From DATIJJ01 sp035478255 (GTDB taxonomy: Bacteria > Pseudomonadota > Gammaproteobacteria > DSM-16500), in assembly GCA_035478255.1 (NCBI GenBank), contig DATIJV010000038.1, positions 1 through 45,198 of the forward strand: a DNA stretch of 45,198 nt, written 5' to 3'. A model generated the notes under the pieces. The model was not told the DNA's origin. It worked only from the letters and a program-made list of their open reading frames with translations, and did not search any database. Positions 1 to 8,347 of the stretch are shown piece after piece. Position 1 is the stretch's first letter; every line of letters begins with the position of its first letter. A program made the translations under genes and the position numbers.

Positions 1-41
1 CACACGCTTTTTGTGGAGGAAGGGGAAAGGGGAAGGAGGTA
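1..41. repeat. Right end of polypurine mirror-repeat element (copy 1, cut by window edge)
   Basis: These bases match, without a mismatch, the right-hand end of the elements at 12998-13179 and 23990-24130. They comprise the hairpin CCACA..TGTGG remnant and a 25-base all-purine mirror repeat at 15-39 (GGAGGAAGGGG, AAA, then the same read backwards), ending GGTA. The left half lies outside the window. The element ends 45 bases before the pilT start. Confidence 0.85.
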
Positions 42-85
42 AAAAAAGCAAAACAGATACCGAATACTTACTCTAAGGAACTACC

Positions 86-1096
86 ATGCAACTCACTGAA
101 CTTCTTGCTCTTACCATCGAAAAAAACGCTTCCGATTTACATATTTCCCCGGAAAAACCGCCTATTTTACGTATTCACGGCGAACTGGTTTTTTTAACAG
201 AAAGCGGCATTCTTTCTGCAGATAAAATAAAAACCTGGATCTATCAAACATTTTCAGAAGACCAGTTAAAAGAATTTGAAGCCAACTGGGAATTAGATTA
301 TGCCCTGGTTCTGTCAGACCATACGCGTTTCAGAATCAATGCATATAAACAATCTGATGGAATAGCAGCAGTTTTTCGCTATATTCCAAGCTTGGTTCCA
401 AGCATGGAACAATTAGGTTTGCCGGAAATATTTAAAAAAATACTGAACGCCGCAAGCGGTCTGGTTTTAATTACAGGTGCCACGGGTTCTGGAAAAAGCA
501 CAACGCTGGCTTCGATGATTCATCATCTCAACGCACACGAAAATTTGCATATTATTACTCTGGAAGATCCTATTGAATTTATACATATCAGCCAGAAAAG
601 TTTGATTACCCAAAGACAGGTCAATCGTGACACCCGAAGTTTTAACGCGGCTTTGCGATCTGCATTAAGGCAAGATCCAGATATTATTTTATTAGGCGAA
701 ATGCGCGATCTCGAAACGATTCGTTTAGCATTGACTGCAGCTGAAACCGGCCATCTTGTGATGGCAACTTTACACACGCATTCAGCACCTCGTACCATTA
801 ATCGAATTATTGATGTGTTTCCGCCAGGTGAAAAACAATTAATTAGAAATATGCTGGCGGAATCTTTACAAGCAGTTATTTGCCAGACATTAATCAAAAA
901 TCAGGGAGGGCGAATCGCTGCATTTGAAATAATGATAGGAACGCCTGCCATGCGTAATTTGATTCGCGAAGATAAAATGGCGCAAATGGTCAGTGCCATG
1001 GAAATGGGCGCCGCAAGCGGGATGTGTACGTTAAAGCAATATTTACAGAATTTGATTGCAAATCGGAAAATTGATGCGAAAATTGTTTCAATATAA
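86..1096 (+). CDS. pilT: Type IV pilus retraction ATPase PilT
   Basis: A 336-residue hexameric secretion-superfamily ATPase that would power pilus retraction (twitching, DNA uptake) at the inner membrane. The N-terminal PAS-like part carries the family hallmark ASDLHIS (15-21). The Walker A is GATGSGKST (131-139), the Walker B region is DPDIILLGEMRD, followed by the His box TLHTHSA and the PilT-specific AMRNLIRE motif near the C terminus (usually AIRNLIRE). Length matches PilT (about 345) better than PilB or PilU. ATG is preceded by TAAGGA at good spacing. It lies 12 bases upstream of a pilin gene, so the two are probably one transcript. The PilT function is clear; a PilT paralogue of the YggR kind is the alternative. 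Confidence 0.9.
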   Translation: MQLTELLALTIEKNASDLHISPEKPPILRIHGELVFLTESGILSADKIKTWIYQTFSEDQLKEFEANWELDYALVLSDHTRFRINAYKQSDGIAAVFRYIPSLVPSMEQLGLPEIFKKILNAASGLVLITGATGSGKSTTLASMIHHLNAHENLHIITLEDPIEFIHISQKSLITQRQVNRDTRSFNAALRSALRQDPDIILLGEMRDLETIRLALTAAETGHLVMATLHTHSAPRTINRIIDVFPPGEKQLIRNMLAESLQAVICQTLIKNQGGRIAAFEIMIGTPAMRNLIREDKMAQMVSAMEMGAASGMCTLKQYLQNLIANRKIDAKIVSI

Positions 1097-1108
1097 AAAG
1101 GAATTCCC

Positions 1109-1528
1109 ATGCAAAAAGGTATCGCAGCAAAAGGTTTTGTTTTTAAAGAATTGTTTATCGTATTGCTTGTAGTGATGGCGTTATTAGCCATTGCATATCC
1201 TGCTTATCGTGACTATCTCCAACGGAATTATTACAAACAGATTCTCGAAGCAGTTATTCCTTTCAAAACTGCAGTAGCGAAGTGTTTTAAAAAGCACGCT
1301 GCTTTTACAGGATGTAATGCGGGAAGCTTTGCGATTCCTGAAACAATCAAGCTTCCCAAGGGTGCTGTAGCCAATCTGAGTGTCATGAATGGAGTGATCA
1401 CTGCAACACCTGTTGCTTATGATGGAATTCTTGCGACTGATACCTATATCTTAACGCCTAAAATTGTAAATGATGAATTAACATGGATGCCATCGGGTAA
1501 TGCCATTCTGCGCGGGTTTGCTGAATAA
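1109..1528 (+). CDS. Type IV pilin / pseudopilin
   Basis: A 139-residue protein with a short basic prepilin leader (MQKGIAAKG) and cleavage expected between G9 and F10, which PilD-type peptidase would process and N-methylate. Glu5 of the mature protein is kept (FVFKE) and the following 25 residues are the usual hydrophobic helix ending in PAYRDYLQR. The third and fourth mature positions (F, K) are unusual; most pilins have L and I. Two cysteines (CFKKHAAFTGC) are close together rather than forming the typical C-terminal disulfide loop, so this may be a minor pilin. RBS is AAAGGAA. It follows pilT by 12 bases. Subunit class (major or minor) cannot be told from sequence alone. Confidence 0.8.
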   Translation: MQKGIAAKGFVFKELFIVLLVVMALLAIAYPAYRDYLQRNYYKQILEAVIPFKTAVAKCFKKHAAFTGCNAGSFAIPETIKLPKGAVANLSVMNGVITATPVAYDGILATDTYILTPKIVNDELTWMPSGNAILRGFAE

Positions 1529-1672
1529 CAAGTATTCGGGTTAGTTTTTTAACTGATTCTTTCTTTTAAAAAAATTTTAAAATTTTCTGATTTCTTAAGA
1601 AAACCTTAAGAATTGATCAGTATAACTAAAAGATTACGTATAAAAAATTAACAGAAAAAAAAGGAGCGGTAT

Positions 1673-3727
1673 ATGTCAGAAGTAGAGCTATCATTATCGC
1701 CGGGCGGCGAGTGTTTCCTCAAAAAACTTTCTTCAGATGAGTACGAAGGCTTAGTGTTTGAAGCCTTTTTTCCTGCTGATATGTTATATACTTTTGCTTT
1801 CCGTTATCCTAAATTACTTTGGTGTGATATTCCAGGAGATGACCACACGAGTGGATTTGGTATTGATTATACCATGCATAATCCAGCAGCTACAATTGTT
1901 TCCACTCTGATCGTGTTGGCATTTGCTGCAGCGAATTTTTATCGTGAATACAGAAAGCAAAAAAATGCTAAAGACAGTAATAGTTACAAAAATATCTACG
2001 GCCAATTAAATAAAGAAGACGACGAATTAGCTAAGATGATTGAAAGGCAGATGGCTGCTGCTAATATGCAAAAATTTAAAAAAGAAAAAGCAATGGAATG
2101 GATGAATCGTTATCTGGAAGATATTCTTCAAAAAGATGAAGAGCTTCAGAAAAAATATAATTCTATCAAGATAGCCAATAACAAGCTGGTTTTTGATTGC
2201 AAAGCAGCTGTTCCTCAAGCGCCTGAAAAGCCTGCACCCTGGTATTCTCGAGGATTTAACTGGGTAAACAAAAAAATACTCGGACCGGCTTATGAAACGA
2301 TATCAATCAGTTCGTTTGCTTACTGGCTGTTGTGGATCGGTGCAGGTATTTATACAGGTGTGTTTGCTGCAGGTGTGGTGGGCTTGTCTGTAAGCGTTAT
2401 GTTCGGCGTGCCATTGGCATTTGGTTTTGTGTATCCACTCGTCAAGACAATTAATTATATTTCCAGCTGGTGGAAATCAAATGCTTTAAAGAATAAAGCT
2501 AAAGAAATGCAAGATCCTCCAACCCATGATCAGGTCAATACAGCGAAAGAAGATGCTGTCGGCATATTGCGCCGTGTGATTTTACGCCGCAAATATGAGT
2601 TTGCGAAAGAGTGTTTAATGAGTGAACTTGATCCTGATAATAAAAATGGAATTCTTGATGAAAAAAATGAGGTAAGAGTTGAAGATTTGGACCAATATGC
2701 AGGCTCAAGTGTTGTCAATGCGCAAATTGCATCTTTAACCAAAACTTCAGGAGTAAAAAAAGCTGGAATGACCTTTATTTCCAGTACGATGGGTACTTAT
2801 GTGGGAGTCCAGTATGCTGCGTGGATTACGACAGATTTCTTGACTCAAGTAGCCAGTATTGCGAGCAATATTCCTGTTGTGAATCTTATTGCAGGTTGGG
2901 CTTTGCTTGCTGTTAGCGTAGCTCGTGGTATTTATAAAGCAGCGACGGGTGATTATGCGCGTCAAAAAACCAAGACTCAAGCGTTGGATATGTTAGCAAA
3001 GAAGCAACAAGGCGATTTCGGCAATTTAGAACTTCTCTATCAAAGAAAACTTAATAATATTAATGAATTAAAAAAACAATTAGGGCCCGATCAGAGTCGT
3101 CTAAATCCAATGATCAAGTTGTTTGAGACAGATGACCCGCAATTTTTGGAAGGGAAAAATCCTATCCAGAATAGTCGTATGACAAGCATTAAAAAAGTTT
3201 TGACTCGGGCTTTAACATTCACTAATGCGGTGACGACAGGCGCATTTGTTACGAGAATATTTTTAATAAAGGGAACAGCTATATTTTTACCTTTTGCAGC
3301 AGCGGCGTTCAGTAATCCAGTGACAATTGGGCTGGTTATTGGTATTGGTCTTTTGTATGGTGCATTTGCAGCATATGAACATCACTTGAAACGTAAAGAA
3401 GCACGGGCAAAGGAAGAATTGAAAAAAGGTGCGGAGAGAATTGATTATTTGAAACAGCAGATCCGGGTAGCGGAATTGACGGAGAGGGTGTTGAAGGATC
3501 GAGTAATCAACTTAAATAATAAAGCTCCTGTAGCTGGGCCTGCGCTTGCGGCAAATGATCCTGAGGTGGGCCTTAAAAATGGAGCAGCACCAAAGGGCAC
3601 CACGTTGGCAAAAGGATCGATGTGGTCACGATTTCTTCCTGCTTGTTGTGCTCCTAAAGAGGAAGAGGTTTTAGCATATGGGCAAGGTGAGGCCGCTAAG
3701 CAAAAACGCCCGAGCGTATCTGTTTAG
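1673..3727 (+). CDS. Large multi-pass membrane protein, unknown function
   Basis: I do not recognise this 684-residue protein. It has no signal peptide. Four hydrophobic zones are visible: about 72-90, 216-262, 366-423 and 515-567. Charged, helical and coiled-coil-prone stretches separate them (95-170, 265-315, 430-475, 570-612). An acidic loop DPDNKNGILDE (320-330) resembles an EF-hand loop but is one residue out of register. The tail is Ala/Pro/Lys rich, with a CC pair (PACCAPKEEE) that could be a lipidation site. The RBS AAGGAG is strong and AT-rich sequence of 144 bases precedes it, so it is probably transcribed alone. Hydrophobic zones with long cytoplasmic coiled coils occur in host-membrane-targeted effectors of intracellular bacteria, but nothing here proves secretion. 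Confidence 0.85.
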   Translation: MSEVELSLSPGGECFLKKLSSDEYEGLVFEAFFPADMLYTFAFRYPKLLWCDIPGDDHTSGFGIDYTMHNPAATIVSTLIVLAFAAANFYREYRKQKNAKDSNSYKNIYGQLNKEDDELAKMIERQMAAANMQKFKKEKAMEWMNRYLEDILQKDEELQKKYNSIKIANNKLVFDCKAAVPQAPEKPAPWYSRGFNWVNKKILGPAYETISISSFAYWLLWIGAGIYTGVFAAGVVGLSVSVMFGVPLAFGFVYPLVKTINYISSWWKSNALKNKAKEMQDPPTHDQVNTAKEDAVGILRRVILRRKYEFAKECLMSELDPDNKNGILDEKNEVRVEDLDQYAGSSVVNAQIASLTKTSGVKKAGMTFISSTMGTYVGVQYAAWITTDFLTQVASIASNIPVVNLIAGWALLAVSVARGIYKAATGDYARQKTKTQALDMLAKKQQGDFGNLELLYQRKLNNINELKKQLGPDQSRLNPMIKLFETDDPQFLEGKNPIQNSRMTSIKKVLTRALTFTNAVTTGAFVTRIFLIKGTAIFLPFAAAAFSNPVTIGLVIGIGLLYGAFAAYEHHLKRKEARAKEELKKGAERIDYLKQQIRVAELTERVLKDRVINLNNKAPVAGPALAANDPEVGLKNGAAPKGTTLAKGSMWSRFLPACCAPKEEEVLAYGQGEAAKQKRPSVSV

Positions 3728-3743
3728 TTCTTTTCTCTTTCCT

Positions 3744-3786
3744 CTTTCACCGAACTCCAAGAAAAACACTTGGAGTTCGGTGAAAG
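3744..3786. repeat. REP-like hairpin, GAACTCC family copy 1
   Basis: A perfect 18-bp inverted repeat with arms 3744-3761 (CTTTCACCGAACTCCAAG) and 3769-3786 around a 7-base loop, 17 bases after the stop of the large membrane protein. The outer 15 bp of the arm recur identically at 30607-30649. There is no T-run after it on the plus strand, so it looks more like a mobile palindrome or 3'-end stabiliser than a canonical terminator. Confidence 0.85.
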
Positions 3787-3825
3787 GGGTAATTAATATG
3801 AAAAACTTATGTTGCAGTGTACTAC

Positions 3826-4085
3826 TACACTGTAAACTAAATTTTTCGTAACAACTTATCTAAAGTCGCTGTTCCTTATTTTTGCGTCATCCCGGAATTT
3901 ACTCACTCTTAATTCGCGCTCTTTTGCGAATTTAGAGTGAGTTAATGTCCGGGATCCACCCAAATGATAAGTAGATCCCGGACATTAAGTAGCGCTAAAT
4001 TCGCAAAGAGCGCGAATTAAGCGCTACTAAATTCCGGGATGACAGAGCTGTTAATGTCATTACGAAAAATTTAGTTTACAGTGTA
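3826..4085. repeat. Branched palindromic element with 25-bp terminal inverted repeats
   Basis: The perfect 25-bp terminal inverted repeats are 3826-3850 (begins TACACTGTAAAC) and 4061-4085. Inside them is a second perfect 16-bp stem, 3886-3901 (GTCATCCCGGAATTTA) with 4028-4043. Within that lie three hairpins in a row: about 3902-3942 (17-bp arms, one mismatch), about 3943-3985 (TAATGTCCGGGATC with its complement) and about 3988-4027 (17-bp arms, one mismatch). The loop sequences of the first and third hairpins are reverse complements of each other bar one T. The element fills the gap between the 684-residue gene and the convergent ABC-F gene, whose stop codon begins 5 bases after it. It has TA at both outer ends and no coding capacity. 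A MITE-like insertion is the best reading. Confidence 0.85.
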
Positions 4086-4089
4086 CTGC

Positions 4090-7000
4090 TTACTTCAATT
4101 TTTTCTGAACCTCCGCCAATTCTTCCAGCTCACTCCATCTCGCATAAGTTTTTTCCAGCGAAATTGACAACTCTTGCAACTTCTCCATCACCTCAGAAAT
4201 TTTCGCCGTTTCTTGCTGATAAAAAACTGGATCAGAAGTTTTTTCTTGCAATGCTGCCTGTTCATTTTCCATTGTTTCAATCAACTTCGGCAAATCTTCC
4301 AACTCTTTTTGTTCTTTATAACTTAATTTTTTTTTCTGTTTTTCCCGAATCATTTTATCTGCTGAAATTTTTTCAGATGGGTCATCCTCAGAAAAAAATG
4401 TTTTTTGCTGCAGCCAATCCTGATAACCTCCAACATATTCTTTAATTTTTCCATCCCCTTCAAAAATTAATGTGCTCGTCACAACATTATCTAAAAACAT
4501 TCTGTCATGACTCACAATTAACAAAGTTCCAGAATAATCGCATAACAATTCTTCCAATAATTCCAGCGTTTCAATATCCAGATCATTTGTGGGTTCATCC
4601 AAAACAAGCAAATTGGCAGCTTGACTAAAAAGCCGGGCTAATAACAGACGATTACATTCACCACCCGACAATGCCTTGACGGGTGTCATCGCACGTTGTG
4701 GTGTAAATAAAAAATCGCTGAGATAACTGATGACATGCCGTTTATTGCCATTTATTTCAATCATATCACTGCCTGGCACGACATTTTCTGCCACAGATTT
4801 TTCTAAATCCAATGCCGCGCGCAATTGATCAAAATAAGCGATTTGTAATTTAGTGCCTTGTTTGAGTGAACCTTGCTGCGGTTCAATTTTTCCTAATAAA
4901 ATATTCAATAACGTACTTTTCCCAATTCCATTCGGGCCGATTAAACCAATACGATCACCTCGCATGATCCGCAGTGAAAAATCATCAATAATTTTTTTAT
5001 GATGATAAATTTGCGAAATATGATTTGCTTCTACGACTAATTGACCGGATTTCTCGGCAGTGTGCAAGTCGAAGCTGGCTTTACCTTGTACTTCACGCCG
5101 TTCTGCACGAATCTTGCGTAAATTTTTTAATGCGCGTACACGGCCTTCATTTCGTGTGCGCCGCGCTTTAATTCCCTGACGAATCCATTTTTCTTCCTGC
5201 GCAAGTTTTTTATCAAACACCGCATTTTGTTTTGCTTCAGCATGCAGCATTTCTTCTTTGCGCCGCAAAAAATTTTCATAGTCACCTGGCCACGATGTCA
5301 ATTGTCCTCGATCCAACTCAATAATGCGTGTCGCAAGACGCTGCAATAATGCACGATCATGCGTAATAAAAATCAACCCGATTTGACAATTTAAAAGTTC
5401 GTTTTCGAGCCATTGGATCGCTTCAATATCGAGATGGTTCGTCGGCTCATCCAGCAATAATAATTCAGGGCCAGTGACTAACGCTTTAGCCAATGCGGCA
5501 CGGCGCTGCCATCCGCCAGAAAGATCAGCGACTTTCTGATCTGCTGATAACTCCAGTCGTTCCAAAATTTCTTTCATCTCATTTTCAAAATGCCAGGCAT
5601 TTTTACTGTCGAGCGCATGTTGTAAACGCTCCAATTCTTTTAAATCCTGATCAGAACAGGATTGAGATAGACGCTCCGTCAATACATGATATTCGGAAAG
5701 CAAGCGTCCGGTTTCAGCCAGACCGCCTGCAACAAATTCATAAACACTTTCTTGACAATTTTGCGGTAATTCCTGAGCGAGACGTGCCATACGTAAACCG
5801 GATTTTCGCCAAATGTTTCCGCTATCCGGCATGTGCGTGCCTTCAATAATTTTCATTAAGGAAGATTTTCCAGCGCCATTTCGGCCGATTAAACACACAC
5901 GTTCGCCGGATGCAATTTGTAATTTGGCATGATCGAGCAAAACATCCAGGCCAAATGCCAGTGATATATTGTCTAAGGTAATTAAATTTGTCATGGGTTC
6001 AATGCTCCTCTCTTTTTTTTTAGGCGAGATTTTTTGAATTGGCGAATTCGCCGTGTTATTTGCTTGGCGGCGATAATTCAATAACCATTTTTCATACTCA
6101 TTGATATCGCCGGTGAAAGGAGACATTTCTCCATTTGCGATTAAAATTAATTGATCAACGGTTGCACGTATCAGAAAACGATCATGCGAAACGAGTAACA
6201 TTGCGCCTTCATATTCTTGCAGTGCAATGCTCAAGGCATTACGCATTTCCAGATCTAGATGGTTTGTTGGCTCATCCAATAATAGCAAATTTGGCCGCTG
6301 CCAGATTAACAAGGCCAGCGCGAGTCGGGATTTTTCACCGCCAGAAAAATGTTTGATAGGGTCAAACACTTCATTGCCGACAAAACCGAATGTGCCGAGA
6401 TAAGTTCTTAATTCCTGATCTTGCACATGAGGCGCGAGTTCGCGTAAATGCGAAATCGGTGTTTCTGCCAGATTGAGATGGTCCACTTGATGCTGCGCGA
6501 AATAACCAATTTTTAAGCCGGCGCTTGTTTCACGTATGCCCGCTTTGGGTTGGATTTCACCGGCTAATAATTTAATTAAACTTGATTTGCCTGCTCCATT
6601 GGGTCCCAGCACGCCAATTCGATCTTCTGGGCCGATGCTGAAATTCAATTGATCCAAAACTATTTTGTCATCATAAGCAATGCGCGCATCTTCGAGTGTT
6701 AATAAAGGATTTGGACATTTTAAAGGTTTTCGAAAATGAAAATGAAAAGGTGAATCCAGTTGTACGGCATTGACTAATTCGAGCCGATCAATGGCTTTTA
6801 TCCGGCTTTGGGCCTGGCGTGCTTTAGAAGCTTTTGCACGAAAGCGATTCACAAAACTTTGCATATGTGCAATTTGTTTTTGCTGTTTTTCATAAGCGGC
6901 TTGTTGTAAAAGAATTTGTGCCGCACGAGTTTTTTCAAACGTGGAATAATTTCCACTGTACACTTCTAATTTTTGATGTGTGATGTAAGCAATATGCTGG

Positions 7001-7638
7001 ACAACATGATCGAGAAATTCGCGGTCATGAGAAATTAATAATAAAGTTCCAGGATATTTGATTAACCATTGTTCCAGCCAAATGACTGCATCTAAATCCA
7101 GATGATTGGTCGGTTCGTCGAGTAATAAAATATCGGATTTGCACATTAAAGCTTGCGCGAGATTTAAACGCACACGCCAGCCGCCAGAAAAGGCGCTGAC
7201 AGGTTTTTGTTGTTCTTCTGTACTAAATCCCAAACCTGAAAGCAGTTGTGCTGCGCGGGCAGGTGCCGTGTAGGCATCGATTTGGCTTAAGGACCCATGT
7301 AATTCCGCGATGCGGTGACCGTCATCCTGCTGTTCCGCCTCAACTAATTGAGCTTCGAGCTTGCGTAATTCGGTATCGCCGTCTAATACAAAATCAATCG
7401 CGGATTGAGTATAAGCAGGGGTTTCCTGAGCGACATGGGCGAGGATTAAATTGCGGGAAATTTCAACGTCTCCGAGGTCTGCGTGTAATTTGTTTAATAA
7501 CATGGCGAAAAGACTGGATTTTCCAGATCCATTTGCACCGATTATGCCGATGTGCTGTTCGGGATAAATGGTCCAATTGACTTTATCTAATAAGACATTT
7601 GTGCCGCGGCGGAGTGTGATGTTGCGTAATGTAATCAT
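4090..7638 (-). CDS. ABC-F ATPase, YheS-Uup fusion with four nucleotide-binding domains
   Basis: A 1182-residue soluble protein with four complete ABC-F ATPase domains. Walker A sites are GANGSGKSS, GPNGAGKSS, GRNGAGKSS and GPNGIGKST. Signatures are FSGGW, FSGGE, LSGGW and LSGGE, and all four have DEPTN(H/D)LD Walker B boxes. ABC-F proteins normally have two such domains and act on the ribosome. Residues 1-548 resemble YheS but lack its roughly 90-residue C-terminal extension. Residues 549-1182 (634 aa) match the full length of Uup, including its charged coiled-coil C-terminal domain. The frame is open throughout. The Uup half begins at an in-frame ATG with its own Shine-Dalgarno (separate entry), so a free Uup may also be made. 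The junction is a Lys-rich linker (SPKKKERSIEP). Confidence 0.92.
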   Translation of the reverse strand: MITLRNITLRRGTNVLLDKVNWTIYPEQHIGIIGANGSGKSSLFAMLLNKLHADLGDVEISRNLILAHVAQETPAYTQSAIDFVLDGDTELRKLEAQLVEAEQQDDGHRIAELHGSLSQIDAYTAPARAAQLLSGLGFSTEEQQKPVSAFSGGWRVRLNLAQALMCKSDILLLDEPTNHLDLDAVIWLEQWLIKYPGTLLLISHDREFLDHVVQHIAYITHQKLEVYSGNYSTFEKTRAAQILLQQAAYEKQQKQIAHMQSFVNRFRAKASKARQAQSRIKAIDRLELVNAVQLDSPFHFHFRKPLKCPNPLLTLEDARIAYDDKIVLDQLNFSIGPEDRIGVLGPNGAGKSSLIKLLAGEIQPKAGIRETSAGLKIGYFAQHQVDHLNLAETPISHLRELAPHVQDQELRTYLGTFGFVGNEVFDPIKHFSGGEKSRLALALLIWQRPNLLLLDEPTNHLDLEMRNALSIALQEYEGAMLLVSHDRFLIRATVDQLILIANGEMSPFTGDINEYEKWLLNYRRQANNTANSPIQKISPKKKERSIEPMTNLITLDNISLAFGLDVLLDHAKLQIASGERVCLIGRNGAGKSSLMKIIEGTHMPDSGNIWRKSGLRMARLAQELPQNCQESVYEFVAGGLAETGRLLSEYHVLTERLSQSCSDQDLKELERLQHALDSKNAWHFENEMKEILERLELSADQKVADLSGGWQRRAALAKALVTGPELLLLDEPTNHLDIEAIQWLENELLNCQIGLIFITHDRALLQRLATRIIELDRGQLTSWPGDYENFLRRKEEMLHAEAKQNAVFDKKLAQEEKWIRQGIKARRTRNEGRVRALKNLRKIRAERREVQGKASFDLHTAEKSGQLVVEANHISQIYHHKKIIDDFSLRIMRGDRIGLIGPNGIGKSTLLNILLGKIEPQQGSLKQGTKLQIAYFDQLRAALDLEKSVAENVVPGSDMIEINGNKRHVISYLSDFLFTPQRAMTPVKALSGGECNRLLLARLFSQAANLLVLDEPTNDLDIETLELLEELLCDYSGTLLIVSHDRMFLDNVVTSTLIFEGDGKIKEYVGGYQDWLQQKTFFSEDDPSEKISADKMIREKQKKKLSYKEQKELEDLPKLIETMENEQAALQEKTSDPVFYQQETAKISEVMEKLQELSISLEKTYARWSELEELAEVQKKLK
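5992..6012 (-). promoter_or_regulatory. Internal ribosome-binding site and start of the Uup half
   Basis: On the minus strand GAGAGGAGC (6012-6004) is followed, after 9 bases, by ATG at 5994-5992, which is codon 549 of the fused ABC-F frame and begins MTNLITLDNIS, the expected Uup N terminus. This is a good Shine-Dalgarno at workable spacing inside coding sequence. Whether it is used cannot be seen. Confidence 0.6.
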
Positions 7639-7673
7639 ATATTTAATTTGAACTGATTGTTTGGACAGGAGTA

Positions 7674-8024
7674 TTATTTTGTTTTTGATCCACTTTCTCT
7701 CATAGGAACCAGTTTTATTTTGAGAGTATATCCCAATGCGTTTGCGTATTTTAATATTGTTTCAAGAGAGGGCGAATGTCGACCGATACCCGAAGCCTCA
7801 AGACGCGATACAGCGCTTCGTGTAGTGTGCATTAATTCAGCCACTTCATCTTGGGTGAGGTTTGCTTTTTCCCGAGTTTCTCGCATCATCAGAGCGATTT
7901 CAATTTCTCGACGCTTGCGTTCGTATGAGAATTTTAATTTTGGATCCGATTCGATTTTTCTATCAAATTCTTCGTTCCATCTTTTGGATATTTTTCGCAT
8001 TTTTTCTAAATTAAATTTAGCCAT
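7674..8024 (-). CDS. higA: HigA-like antitoxin, XRE-family HTH protein
   Basis: A 116-residue protein whose middle (about 45-100) is a Cro/C1-type helix-turn-helix: LTQDEVAELMHTTRSAVSRLEASG, then SLETILKYANALGYTLKIKL. The N-terminal 40 residues are charged and helical, as in HigA proteins encoded downstream of their toxin. It would bind and neutralise the toxin encoded just upstream and repress the operon. The start overlaps the toxin's last 8 bases and has its own RBS (AGAGGT, 8 bases upstream). The toxin-first order is typical of higBA and the reverse of most toxin-antitoxin operons. A palindrome suited to be its operator lies before higB. Confidence 0.85.
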   Translation of the reverse strand: MAKFNLEKMRKISKRWNEEFDRKIESDPKLKFSYERKRREIEIALMMRETREKANLTQDEVAELMHTTRSAVSRLEASGIGRHSPSLETILKYANALGYTLKIKLVPMRESGSKTK

Positions 8025-8346
8025 ACTGTTTTACCTCTTTCATGCGTTTTCTTGCTAGCTGCAATTCTTTGTTGGGGGTTGCTTGAGTTTTTTTAATGAA
8101 TGAATGCAGCACCATGATTTCATGTTTATCAATCGTACAGTAAAAAACACGGGCTATACCGTCTTTTCCATTCAGCCGGATTTCAAAAAGGCCATCACCC
8201 ATTGCTCGTGTATAAGGCATCCCAATATTTGGGCCCTTGTCTATCATAATGTCACGCATTGCGATAAATTCTTCAAAAAGCTCTTCTGGTAGGTCGCTTA
8301 TGGTCTTTTTGACTCGGTTGCTGTAATAAATAAATTCCCATTTCAT
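8017..8346 (-). CDS. higB: HigB-like toxin, Gp49/RelE-superfamily mRNA interferase
   Basis: A 109-residue basic protein of the phage-derived Gp49-like/HigB family. Typical features are DLPEELFEEF, then MPYTRAMGDGLFEIRLNGKDGIARVFYC, then IMVLHSFIKKTQATPNKELQLARKRM. The family cleaves mRNA on the ribosome. The Lys/Arg and Phe residues that normally contact RNA (R..Y, HSFIKKTQ) are present and the length is normal, so it looks intact. No Shine-Dalgarno precedes the ATG, and a TATAAT ends only one base before it, so translation may be leaderless or the start may lie differently. It is co-transcribed with higA. Some annotators would call it simply RelE/ParE-like. Confidence 0.85.
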   Translation of the reverse strand: MKWEFIYYSNRVKKTISDLPEELFEEFIAMRDIMIDKGPNIGMPYTRAMGDGLFEIRLNGKDGIARVFYCTIDKHEIMVLHSFIKKTQATPNKELQLARKRMKEVKQYG

Positions 8347-8347
8347 T

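Noticed and set aside
1673..3727. Calling the large membrane protein a type IV effector
   Set aside because: No secretion-signal evidence or host-like domain is visible; kept only as a possibility in the findings.
3826..4085. tRNA or structured ncRNA gene because of the cloverleaf
   Set aside because: No tRNA consensus boxes or CCA end, stems are longer than in tRNA, and the terminal inverted repeats point to an inserted element.
5493..7580. Plus-strand frames inside the ABC-F gene
   Set aside because: They are frame shadows of the four ATPase domains; repeats among them mirror the ABC motifs.
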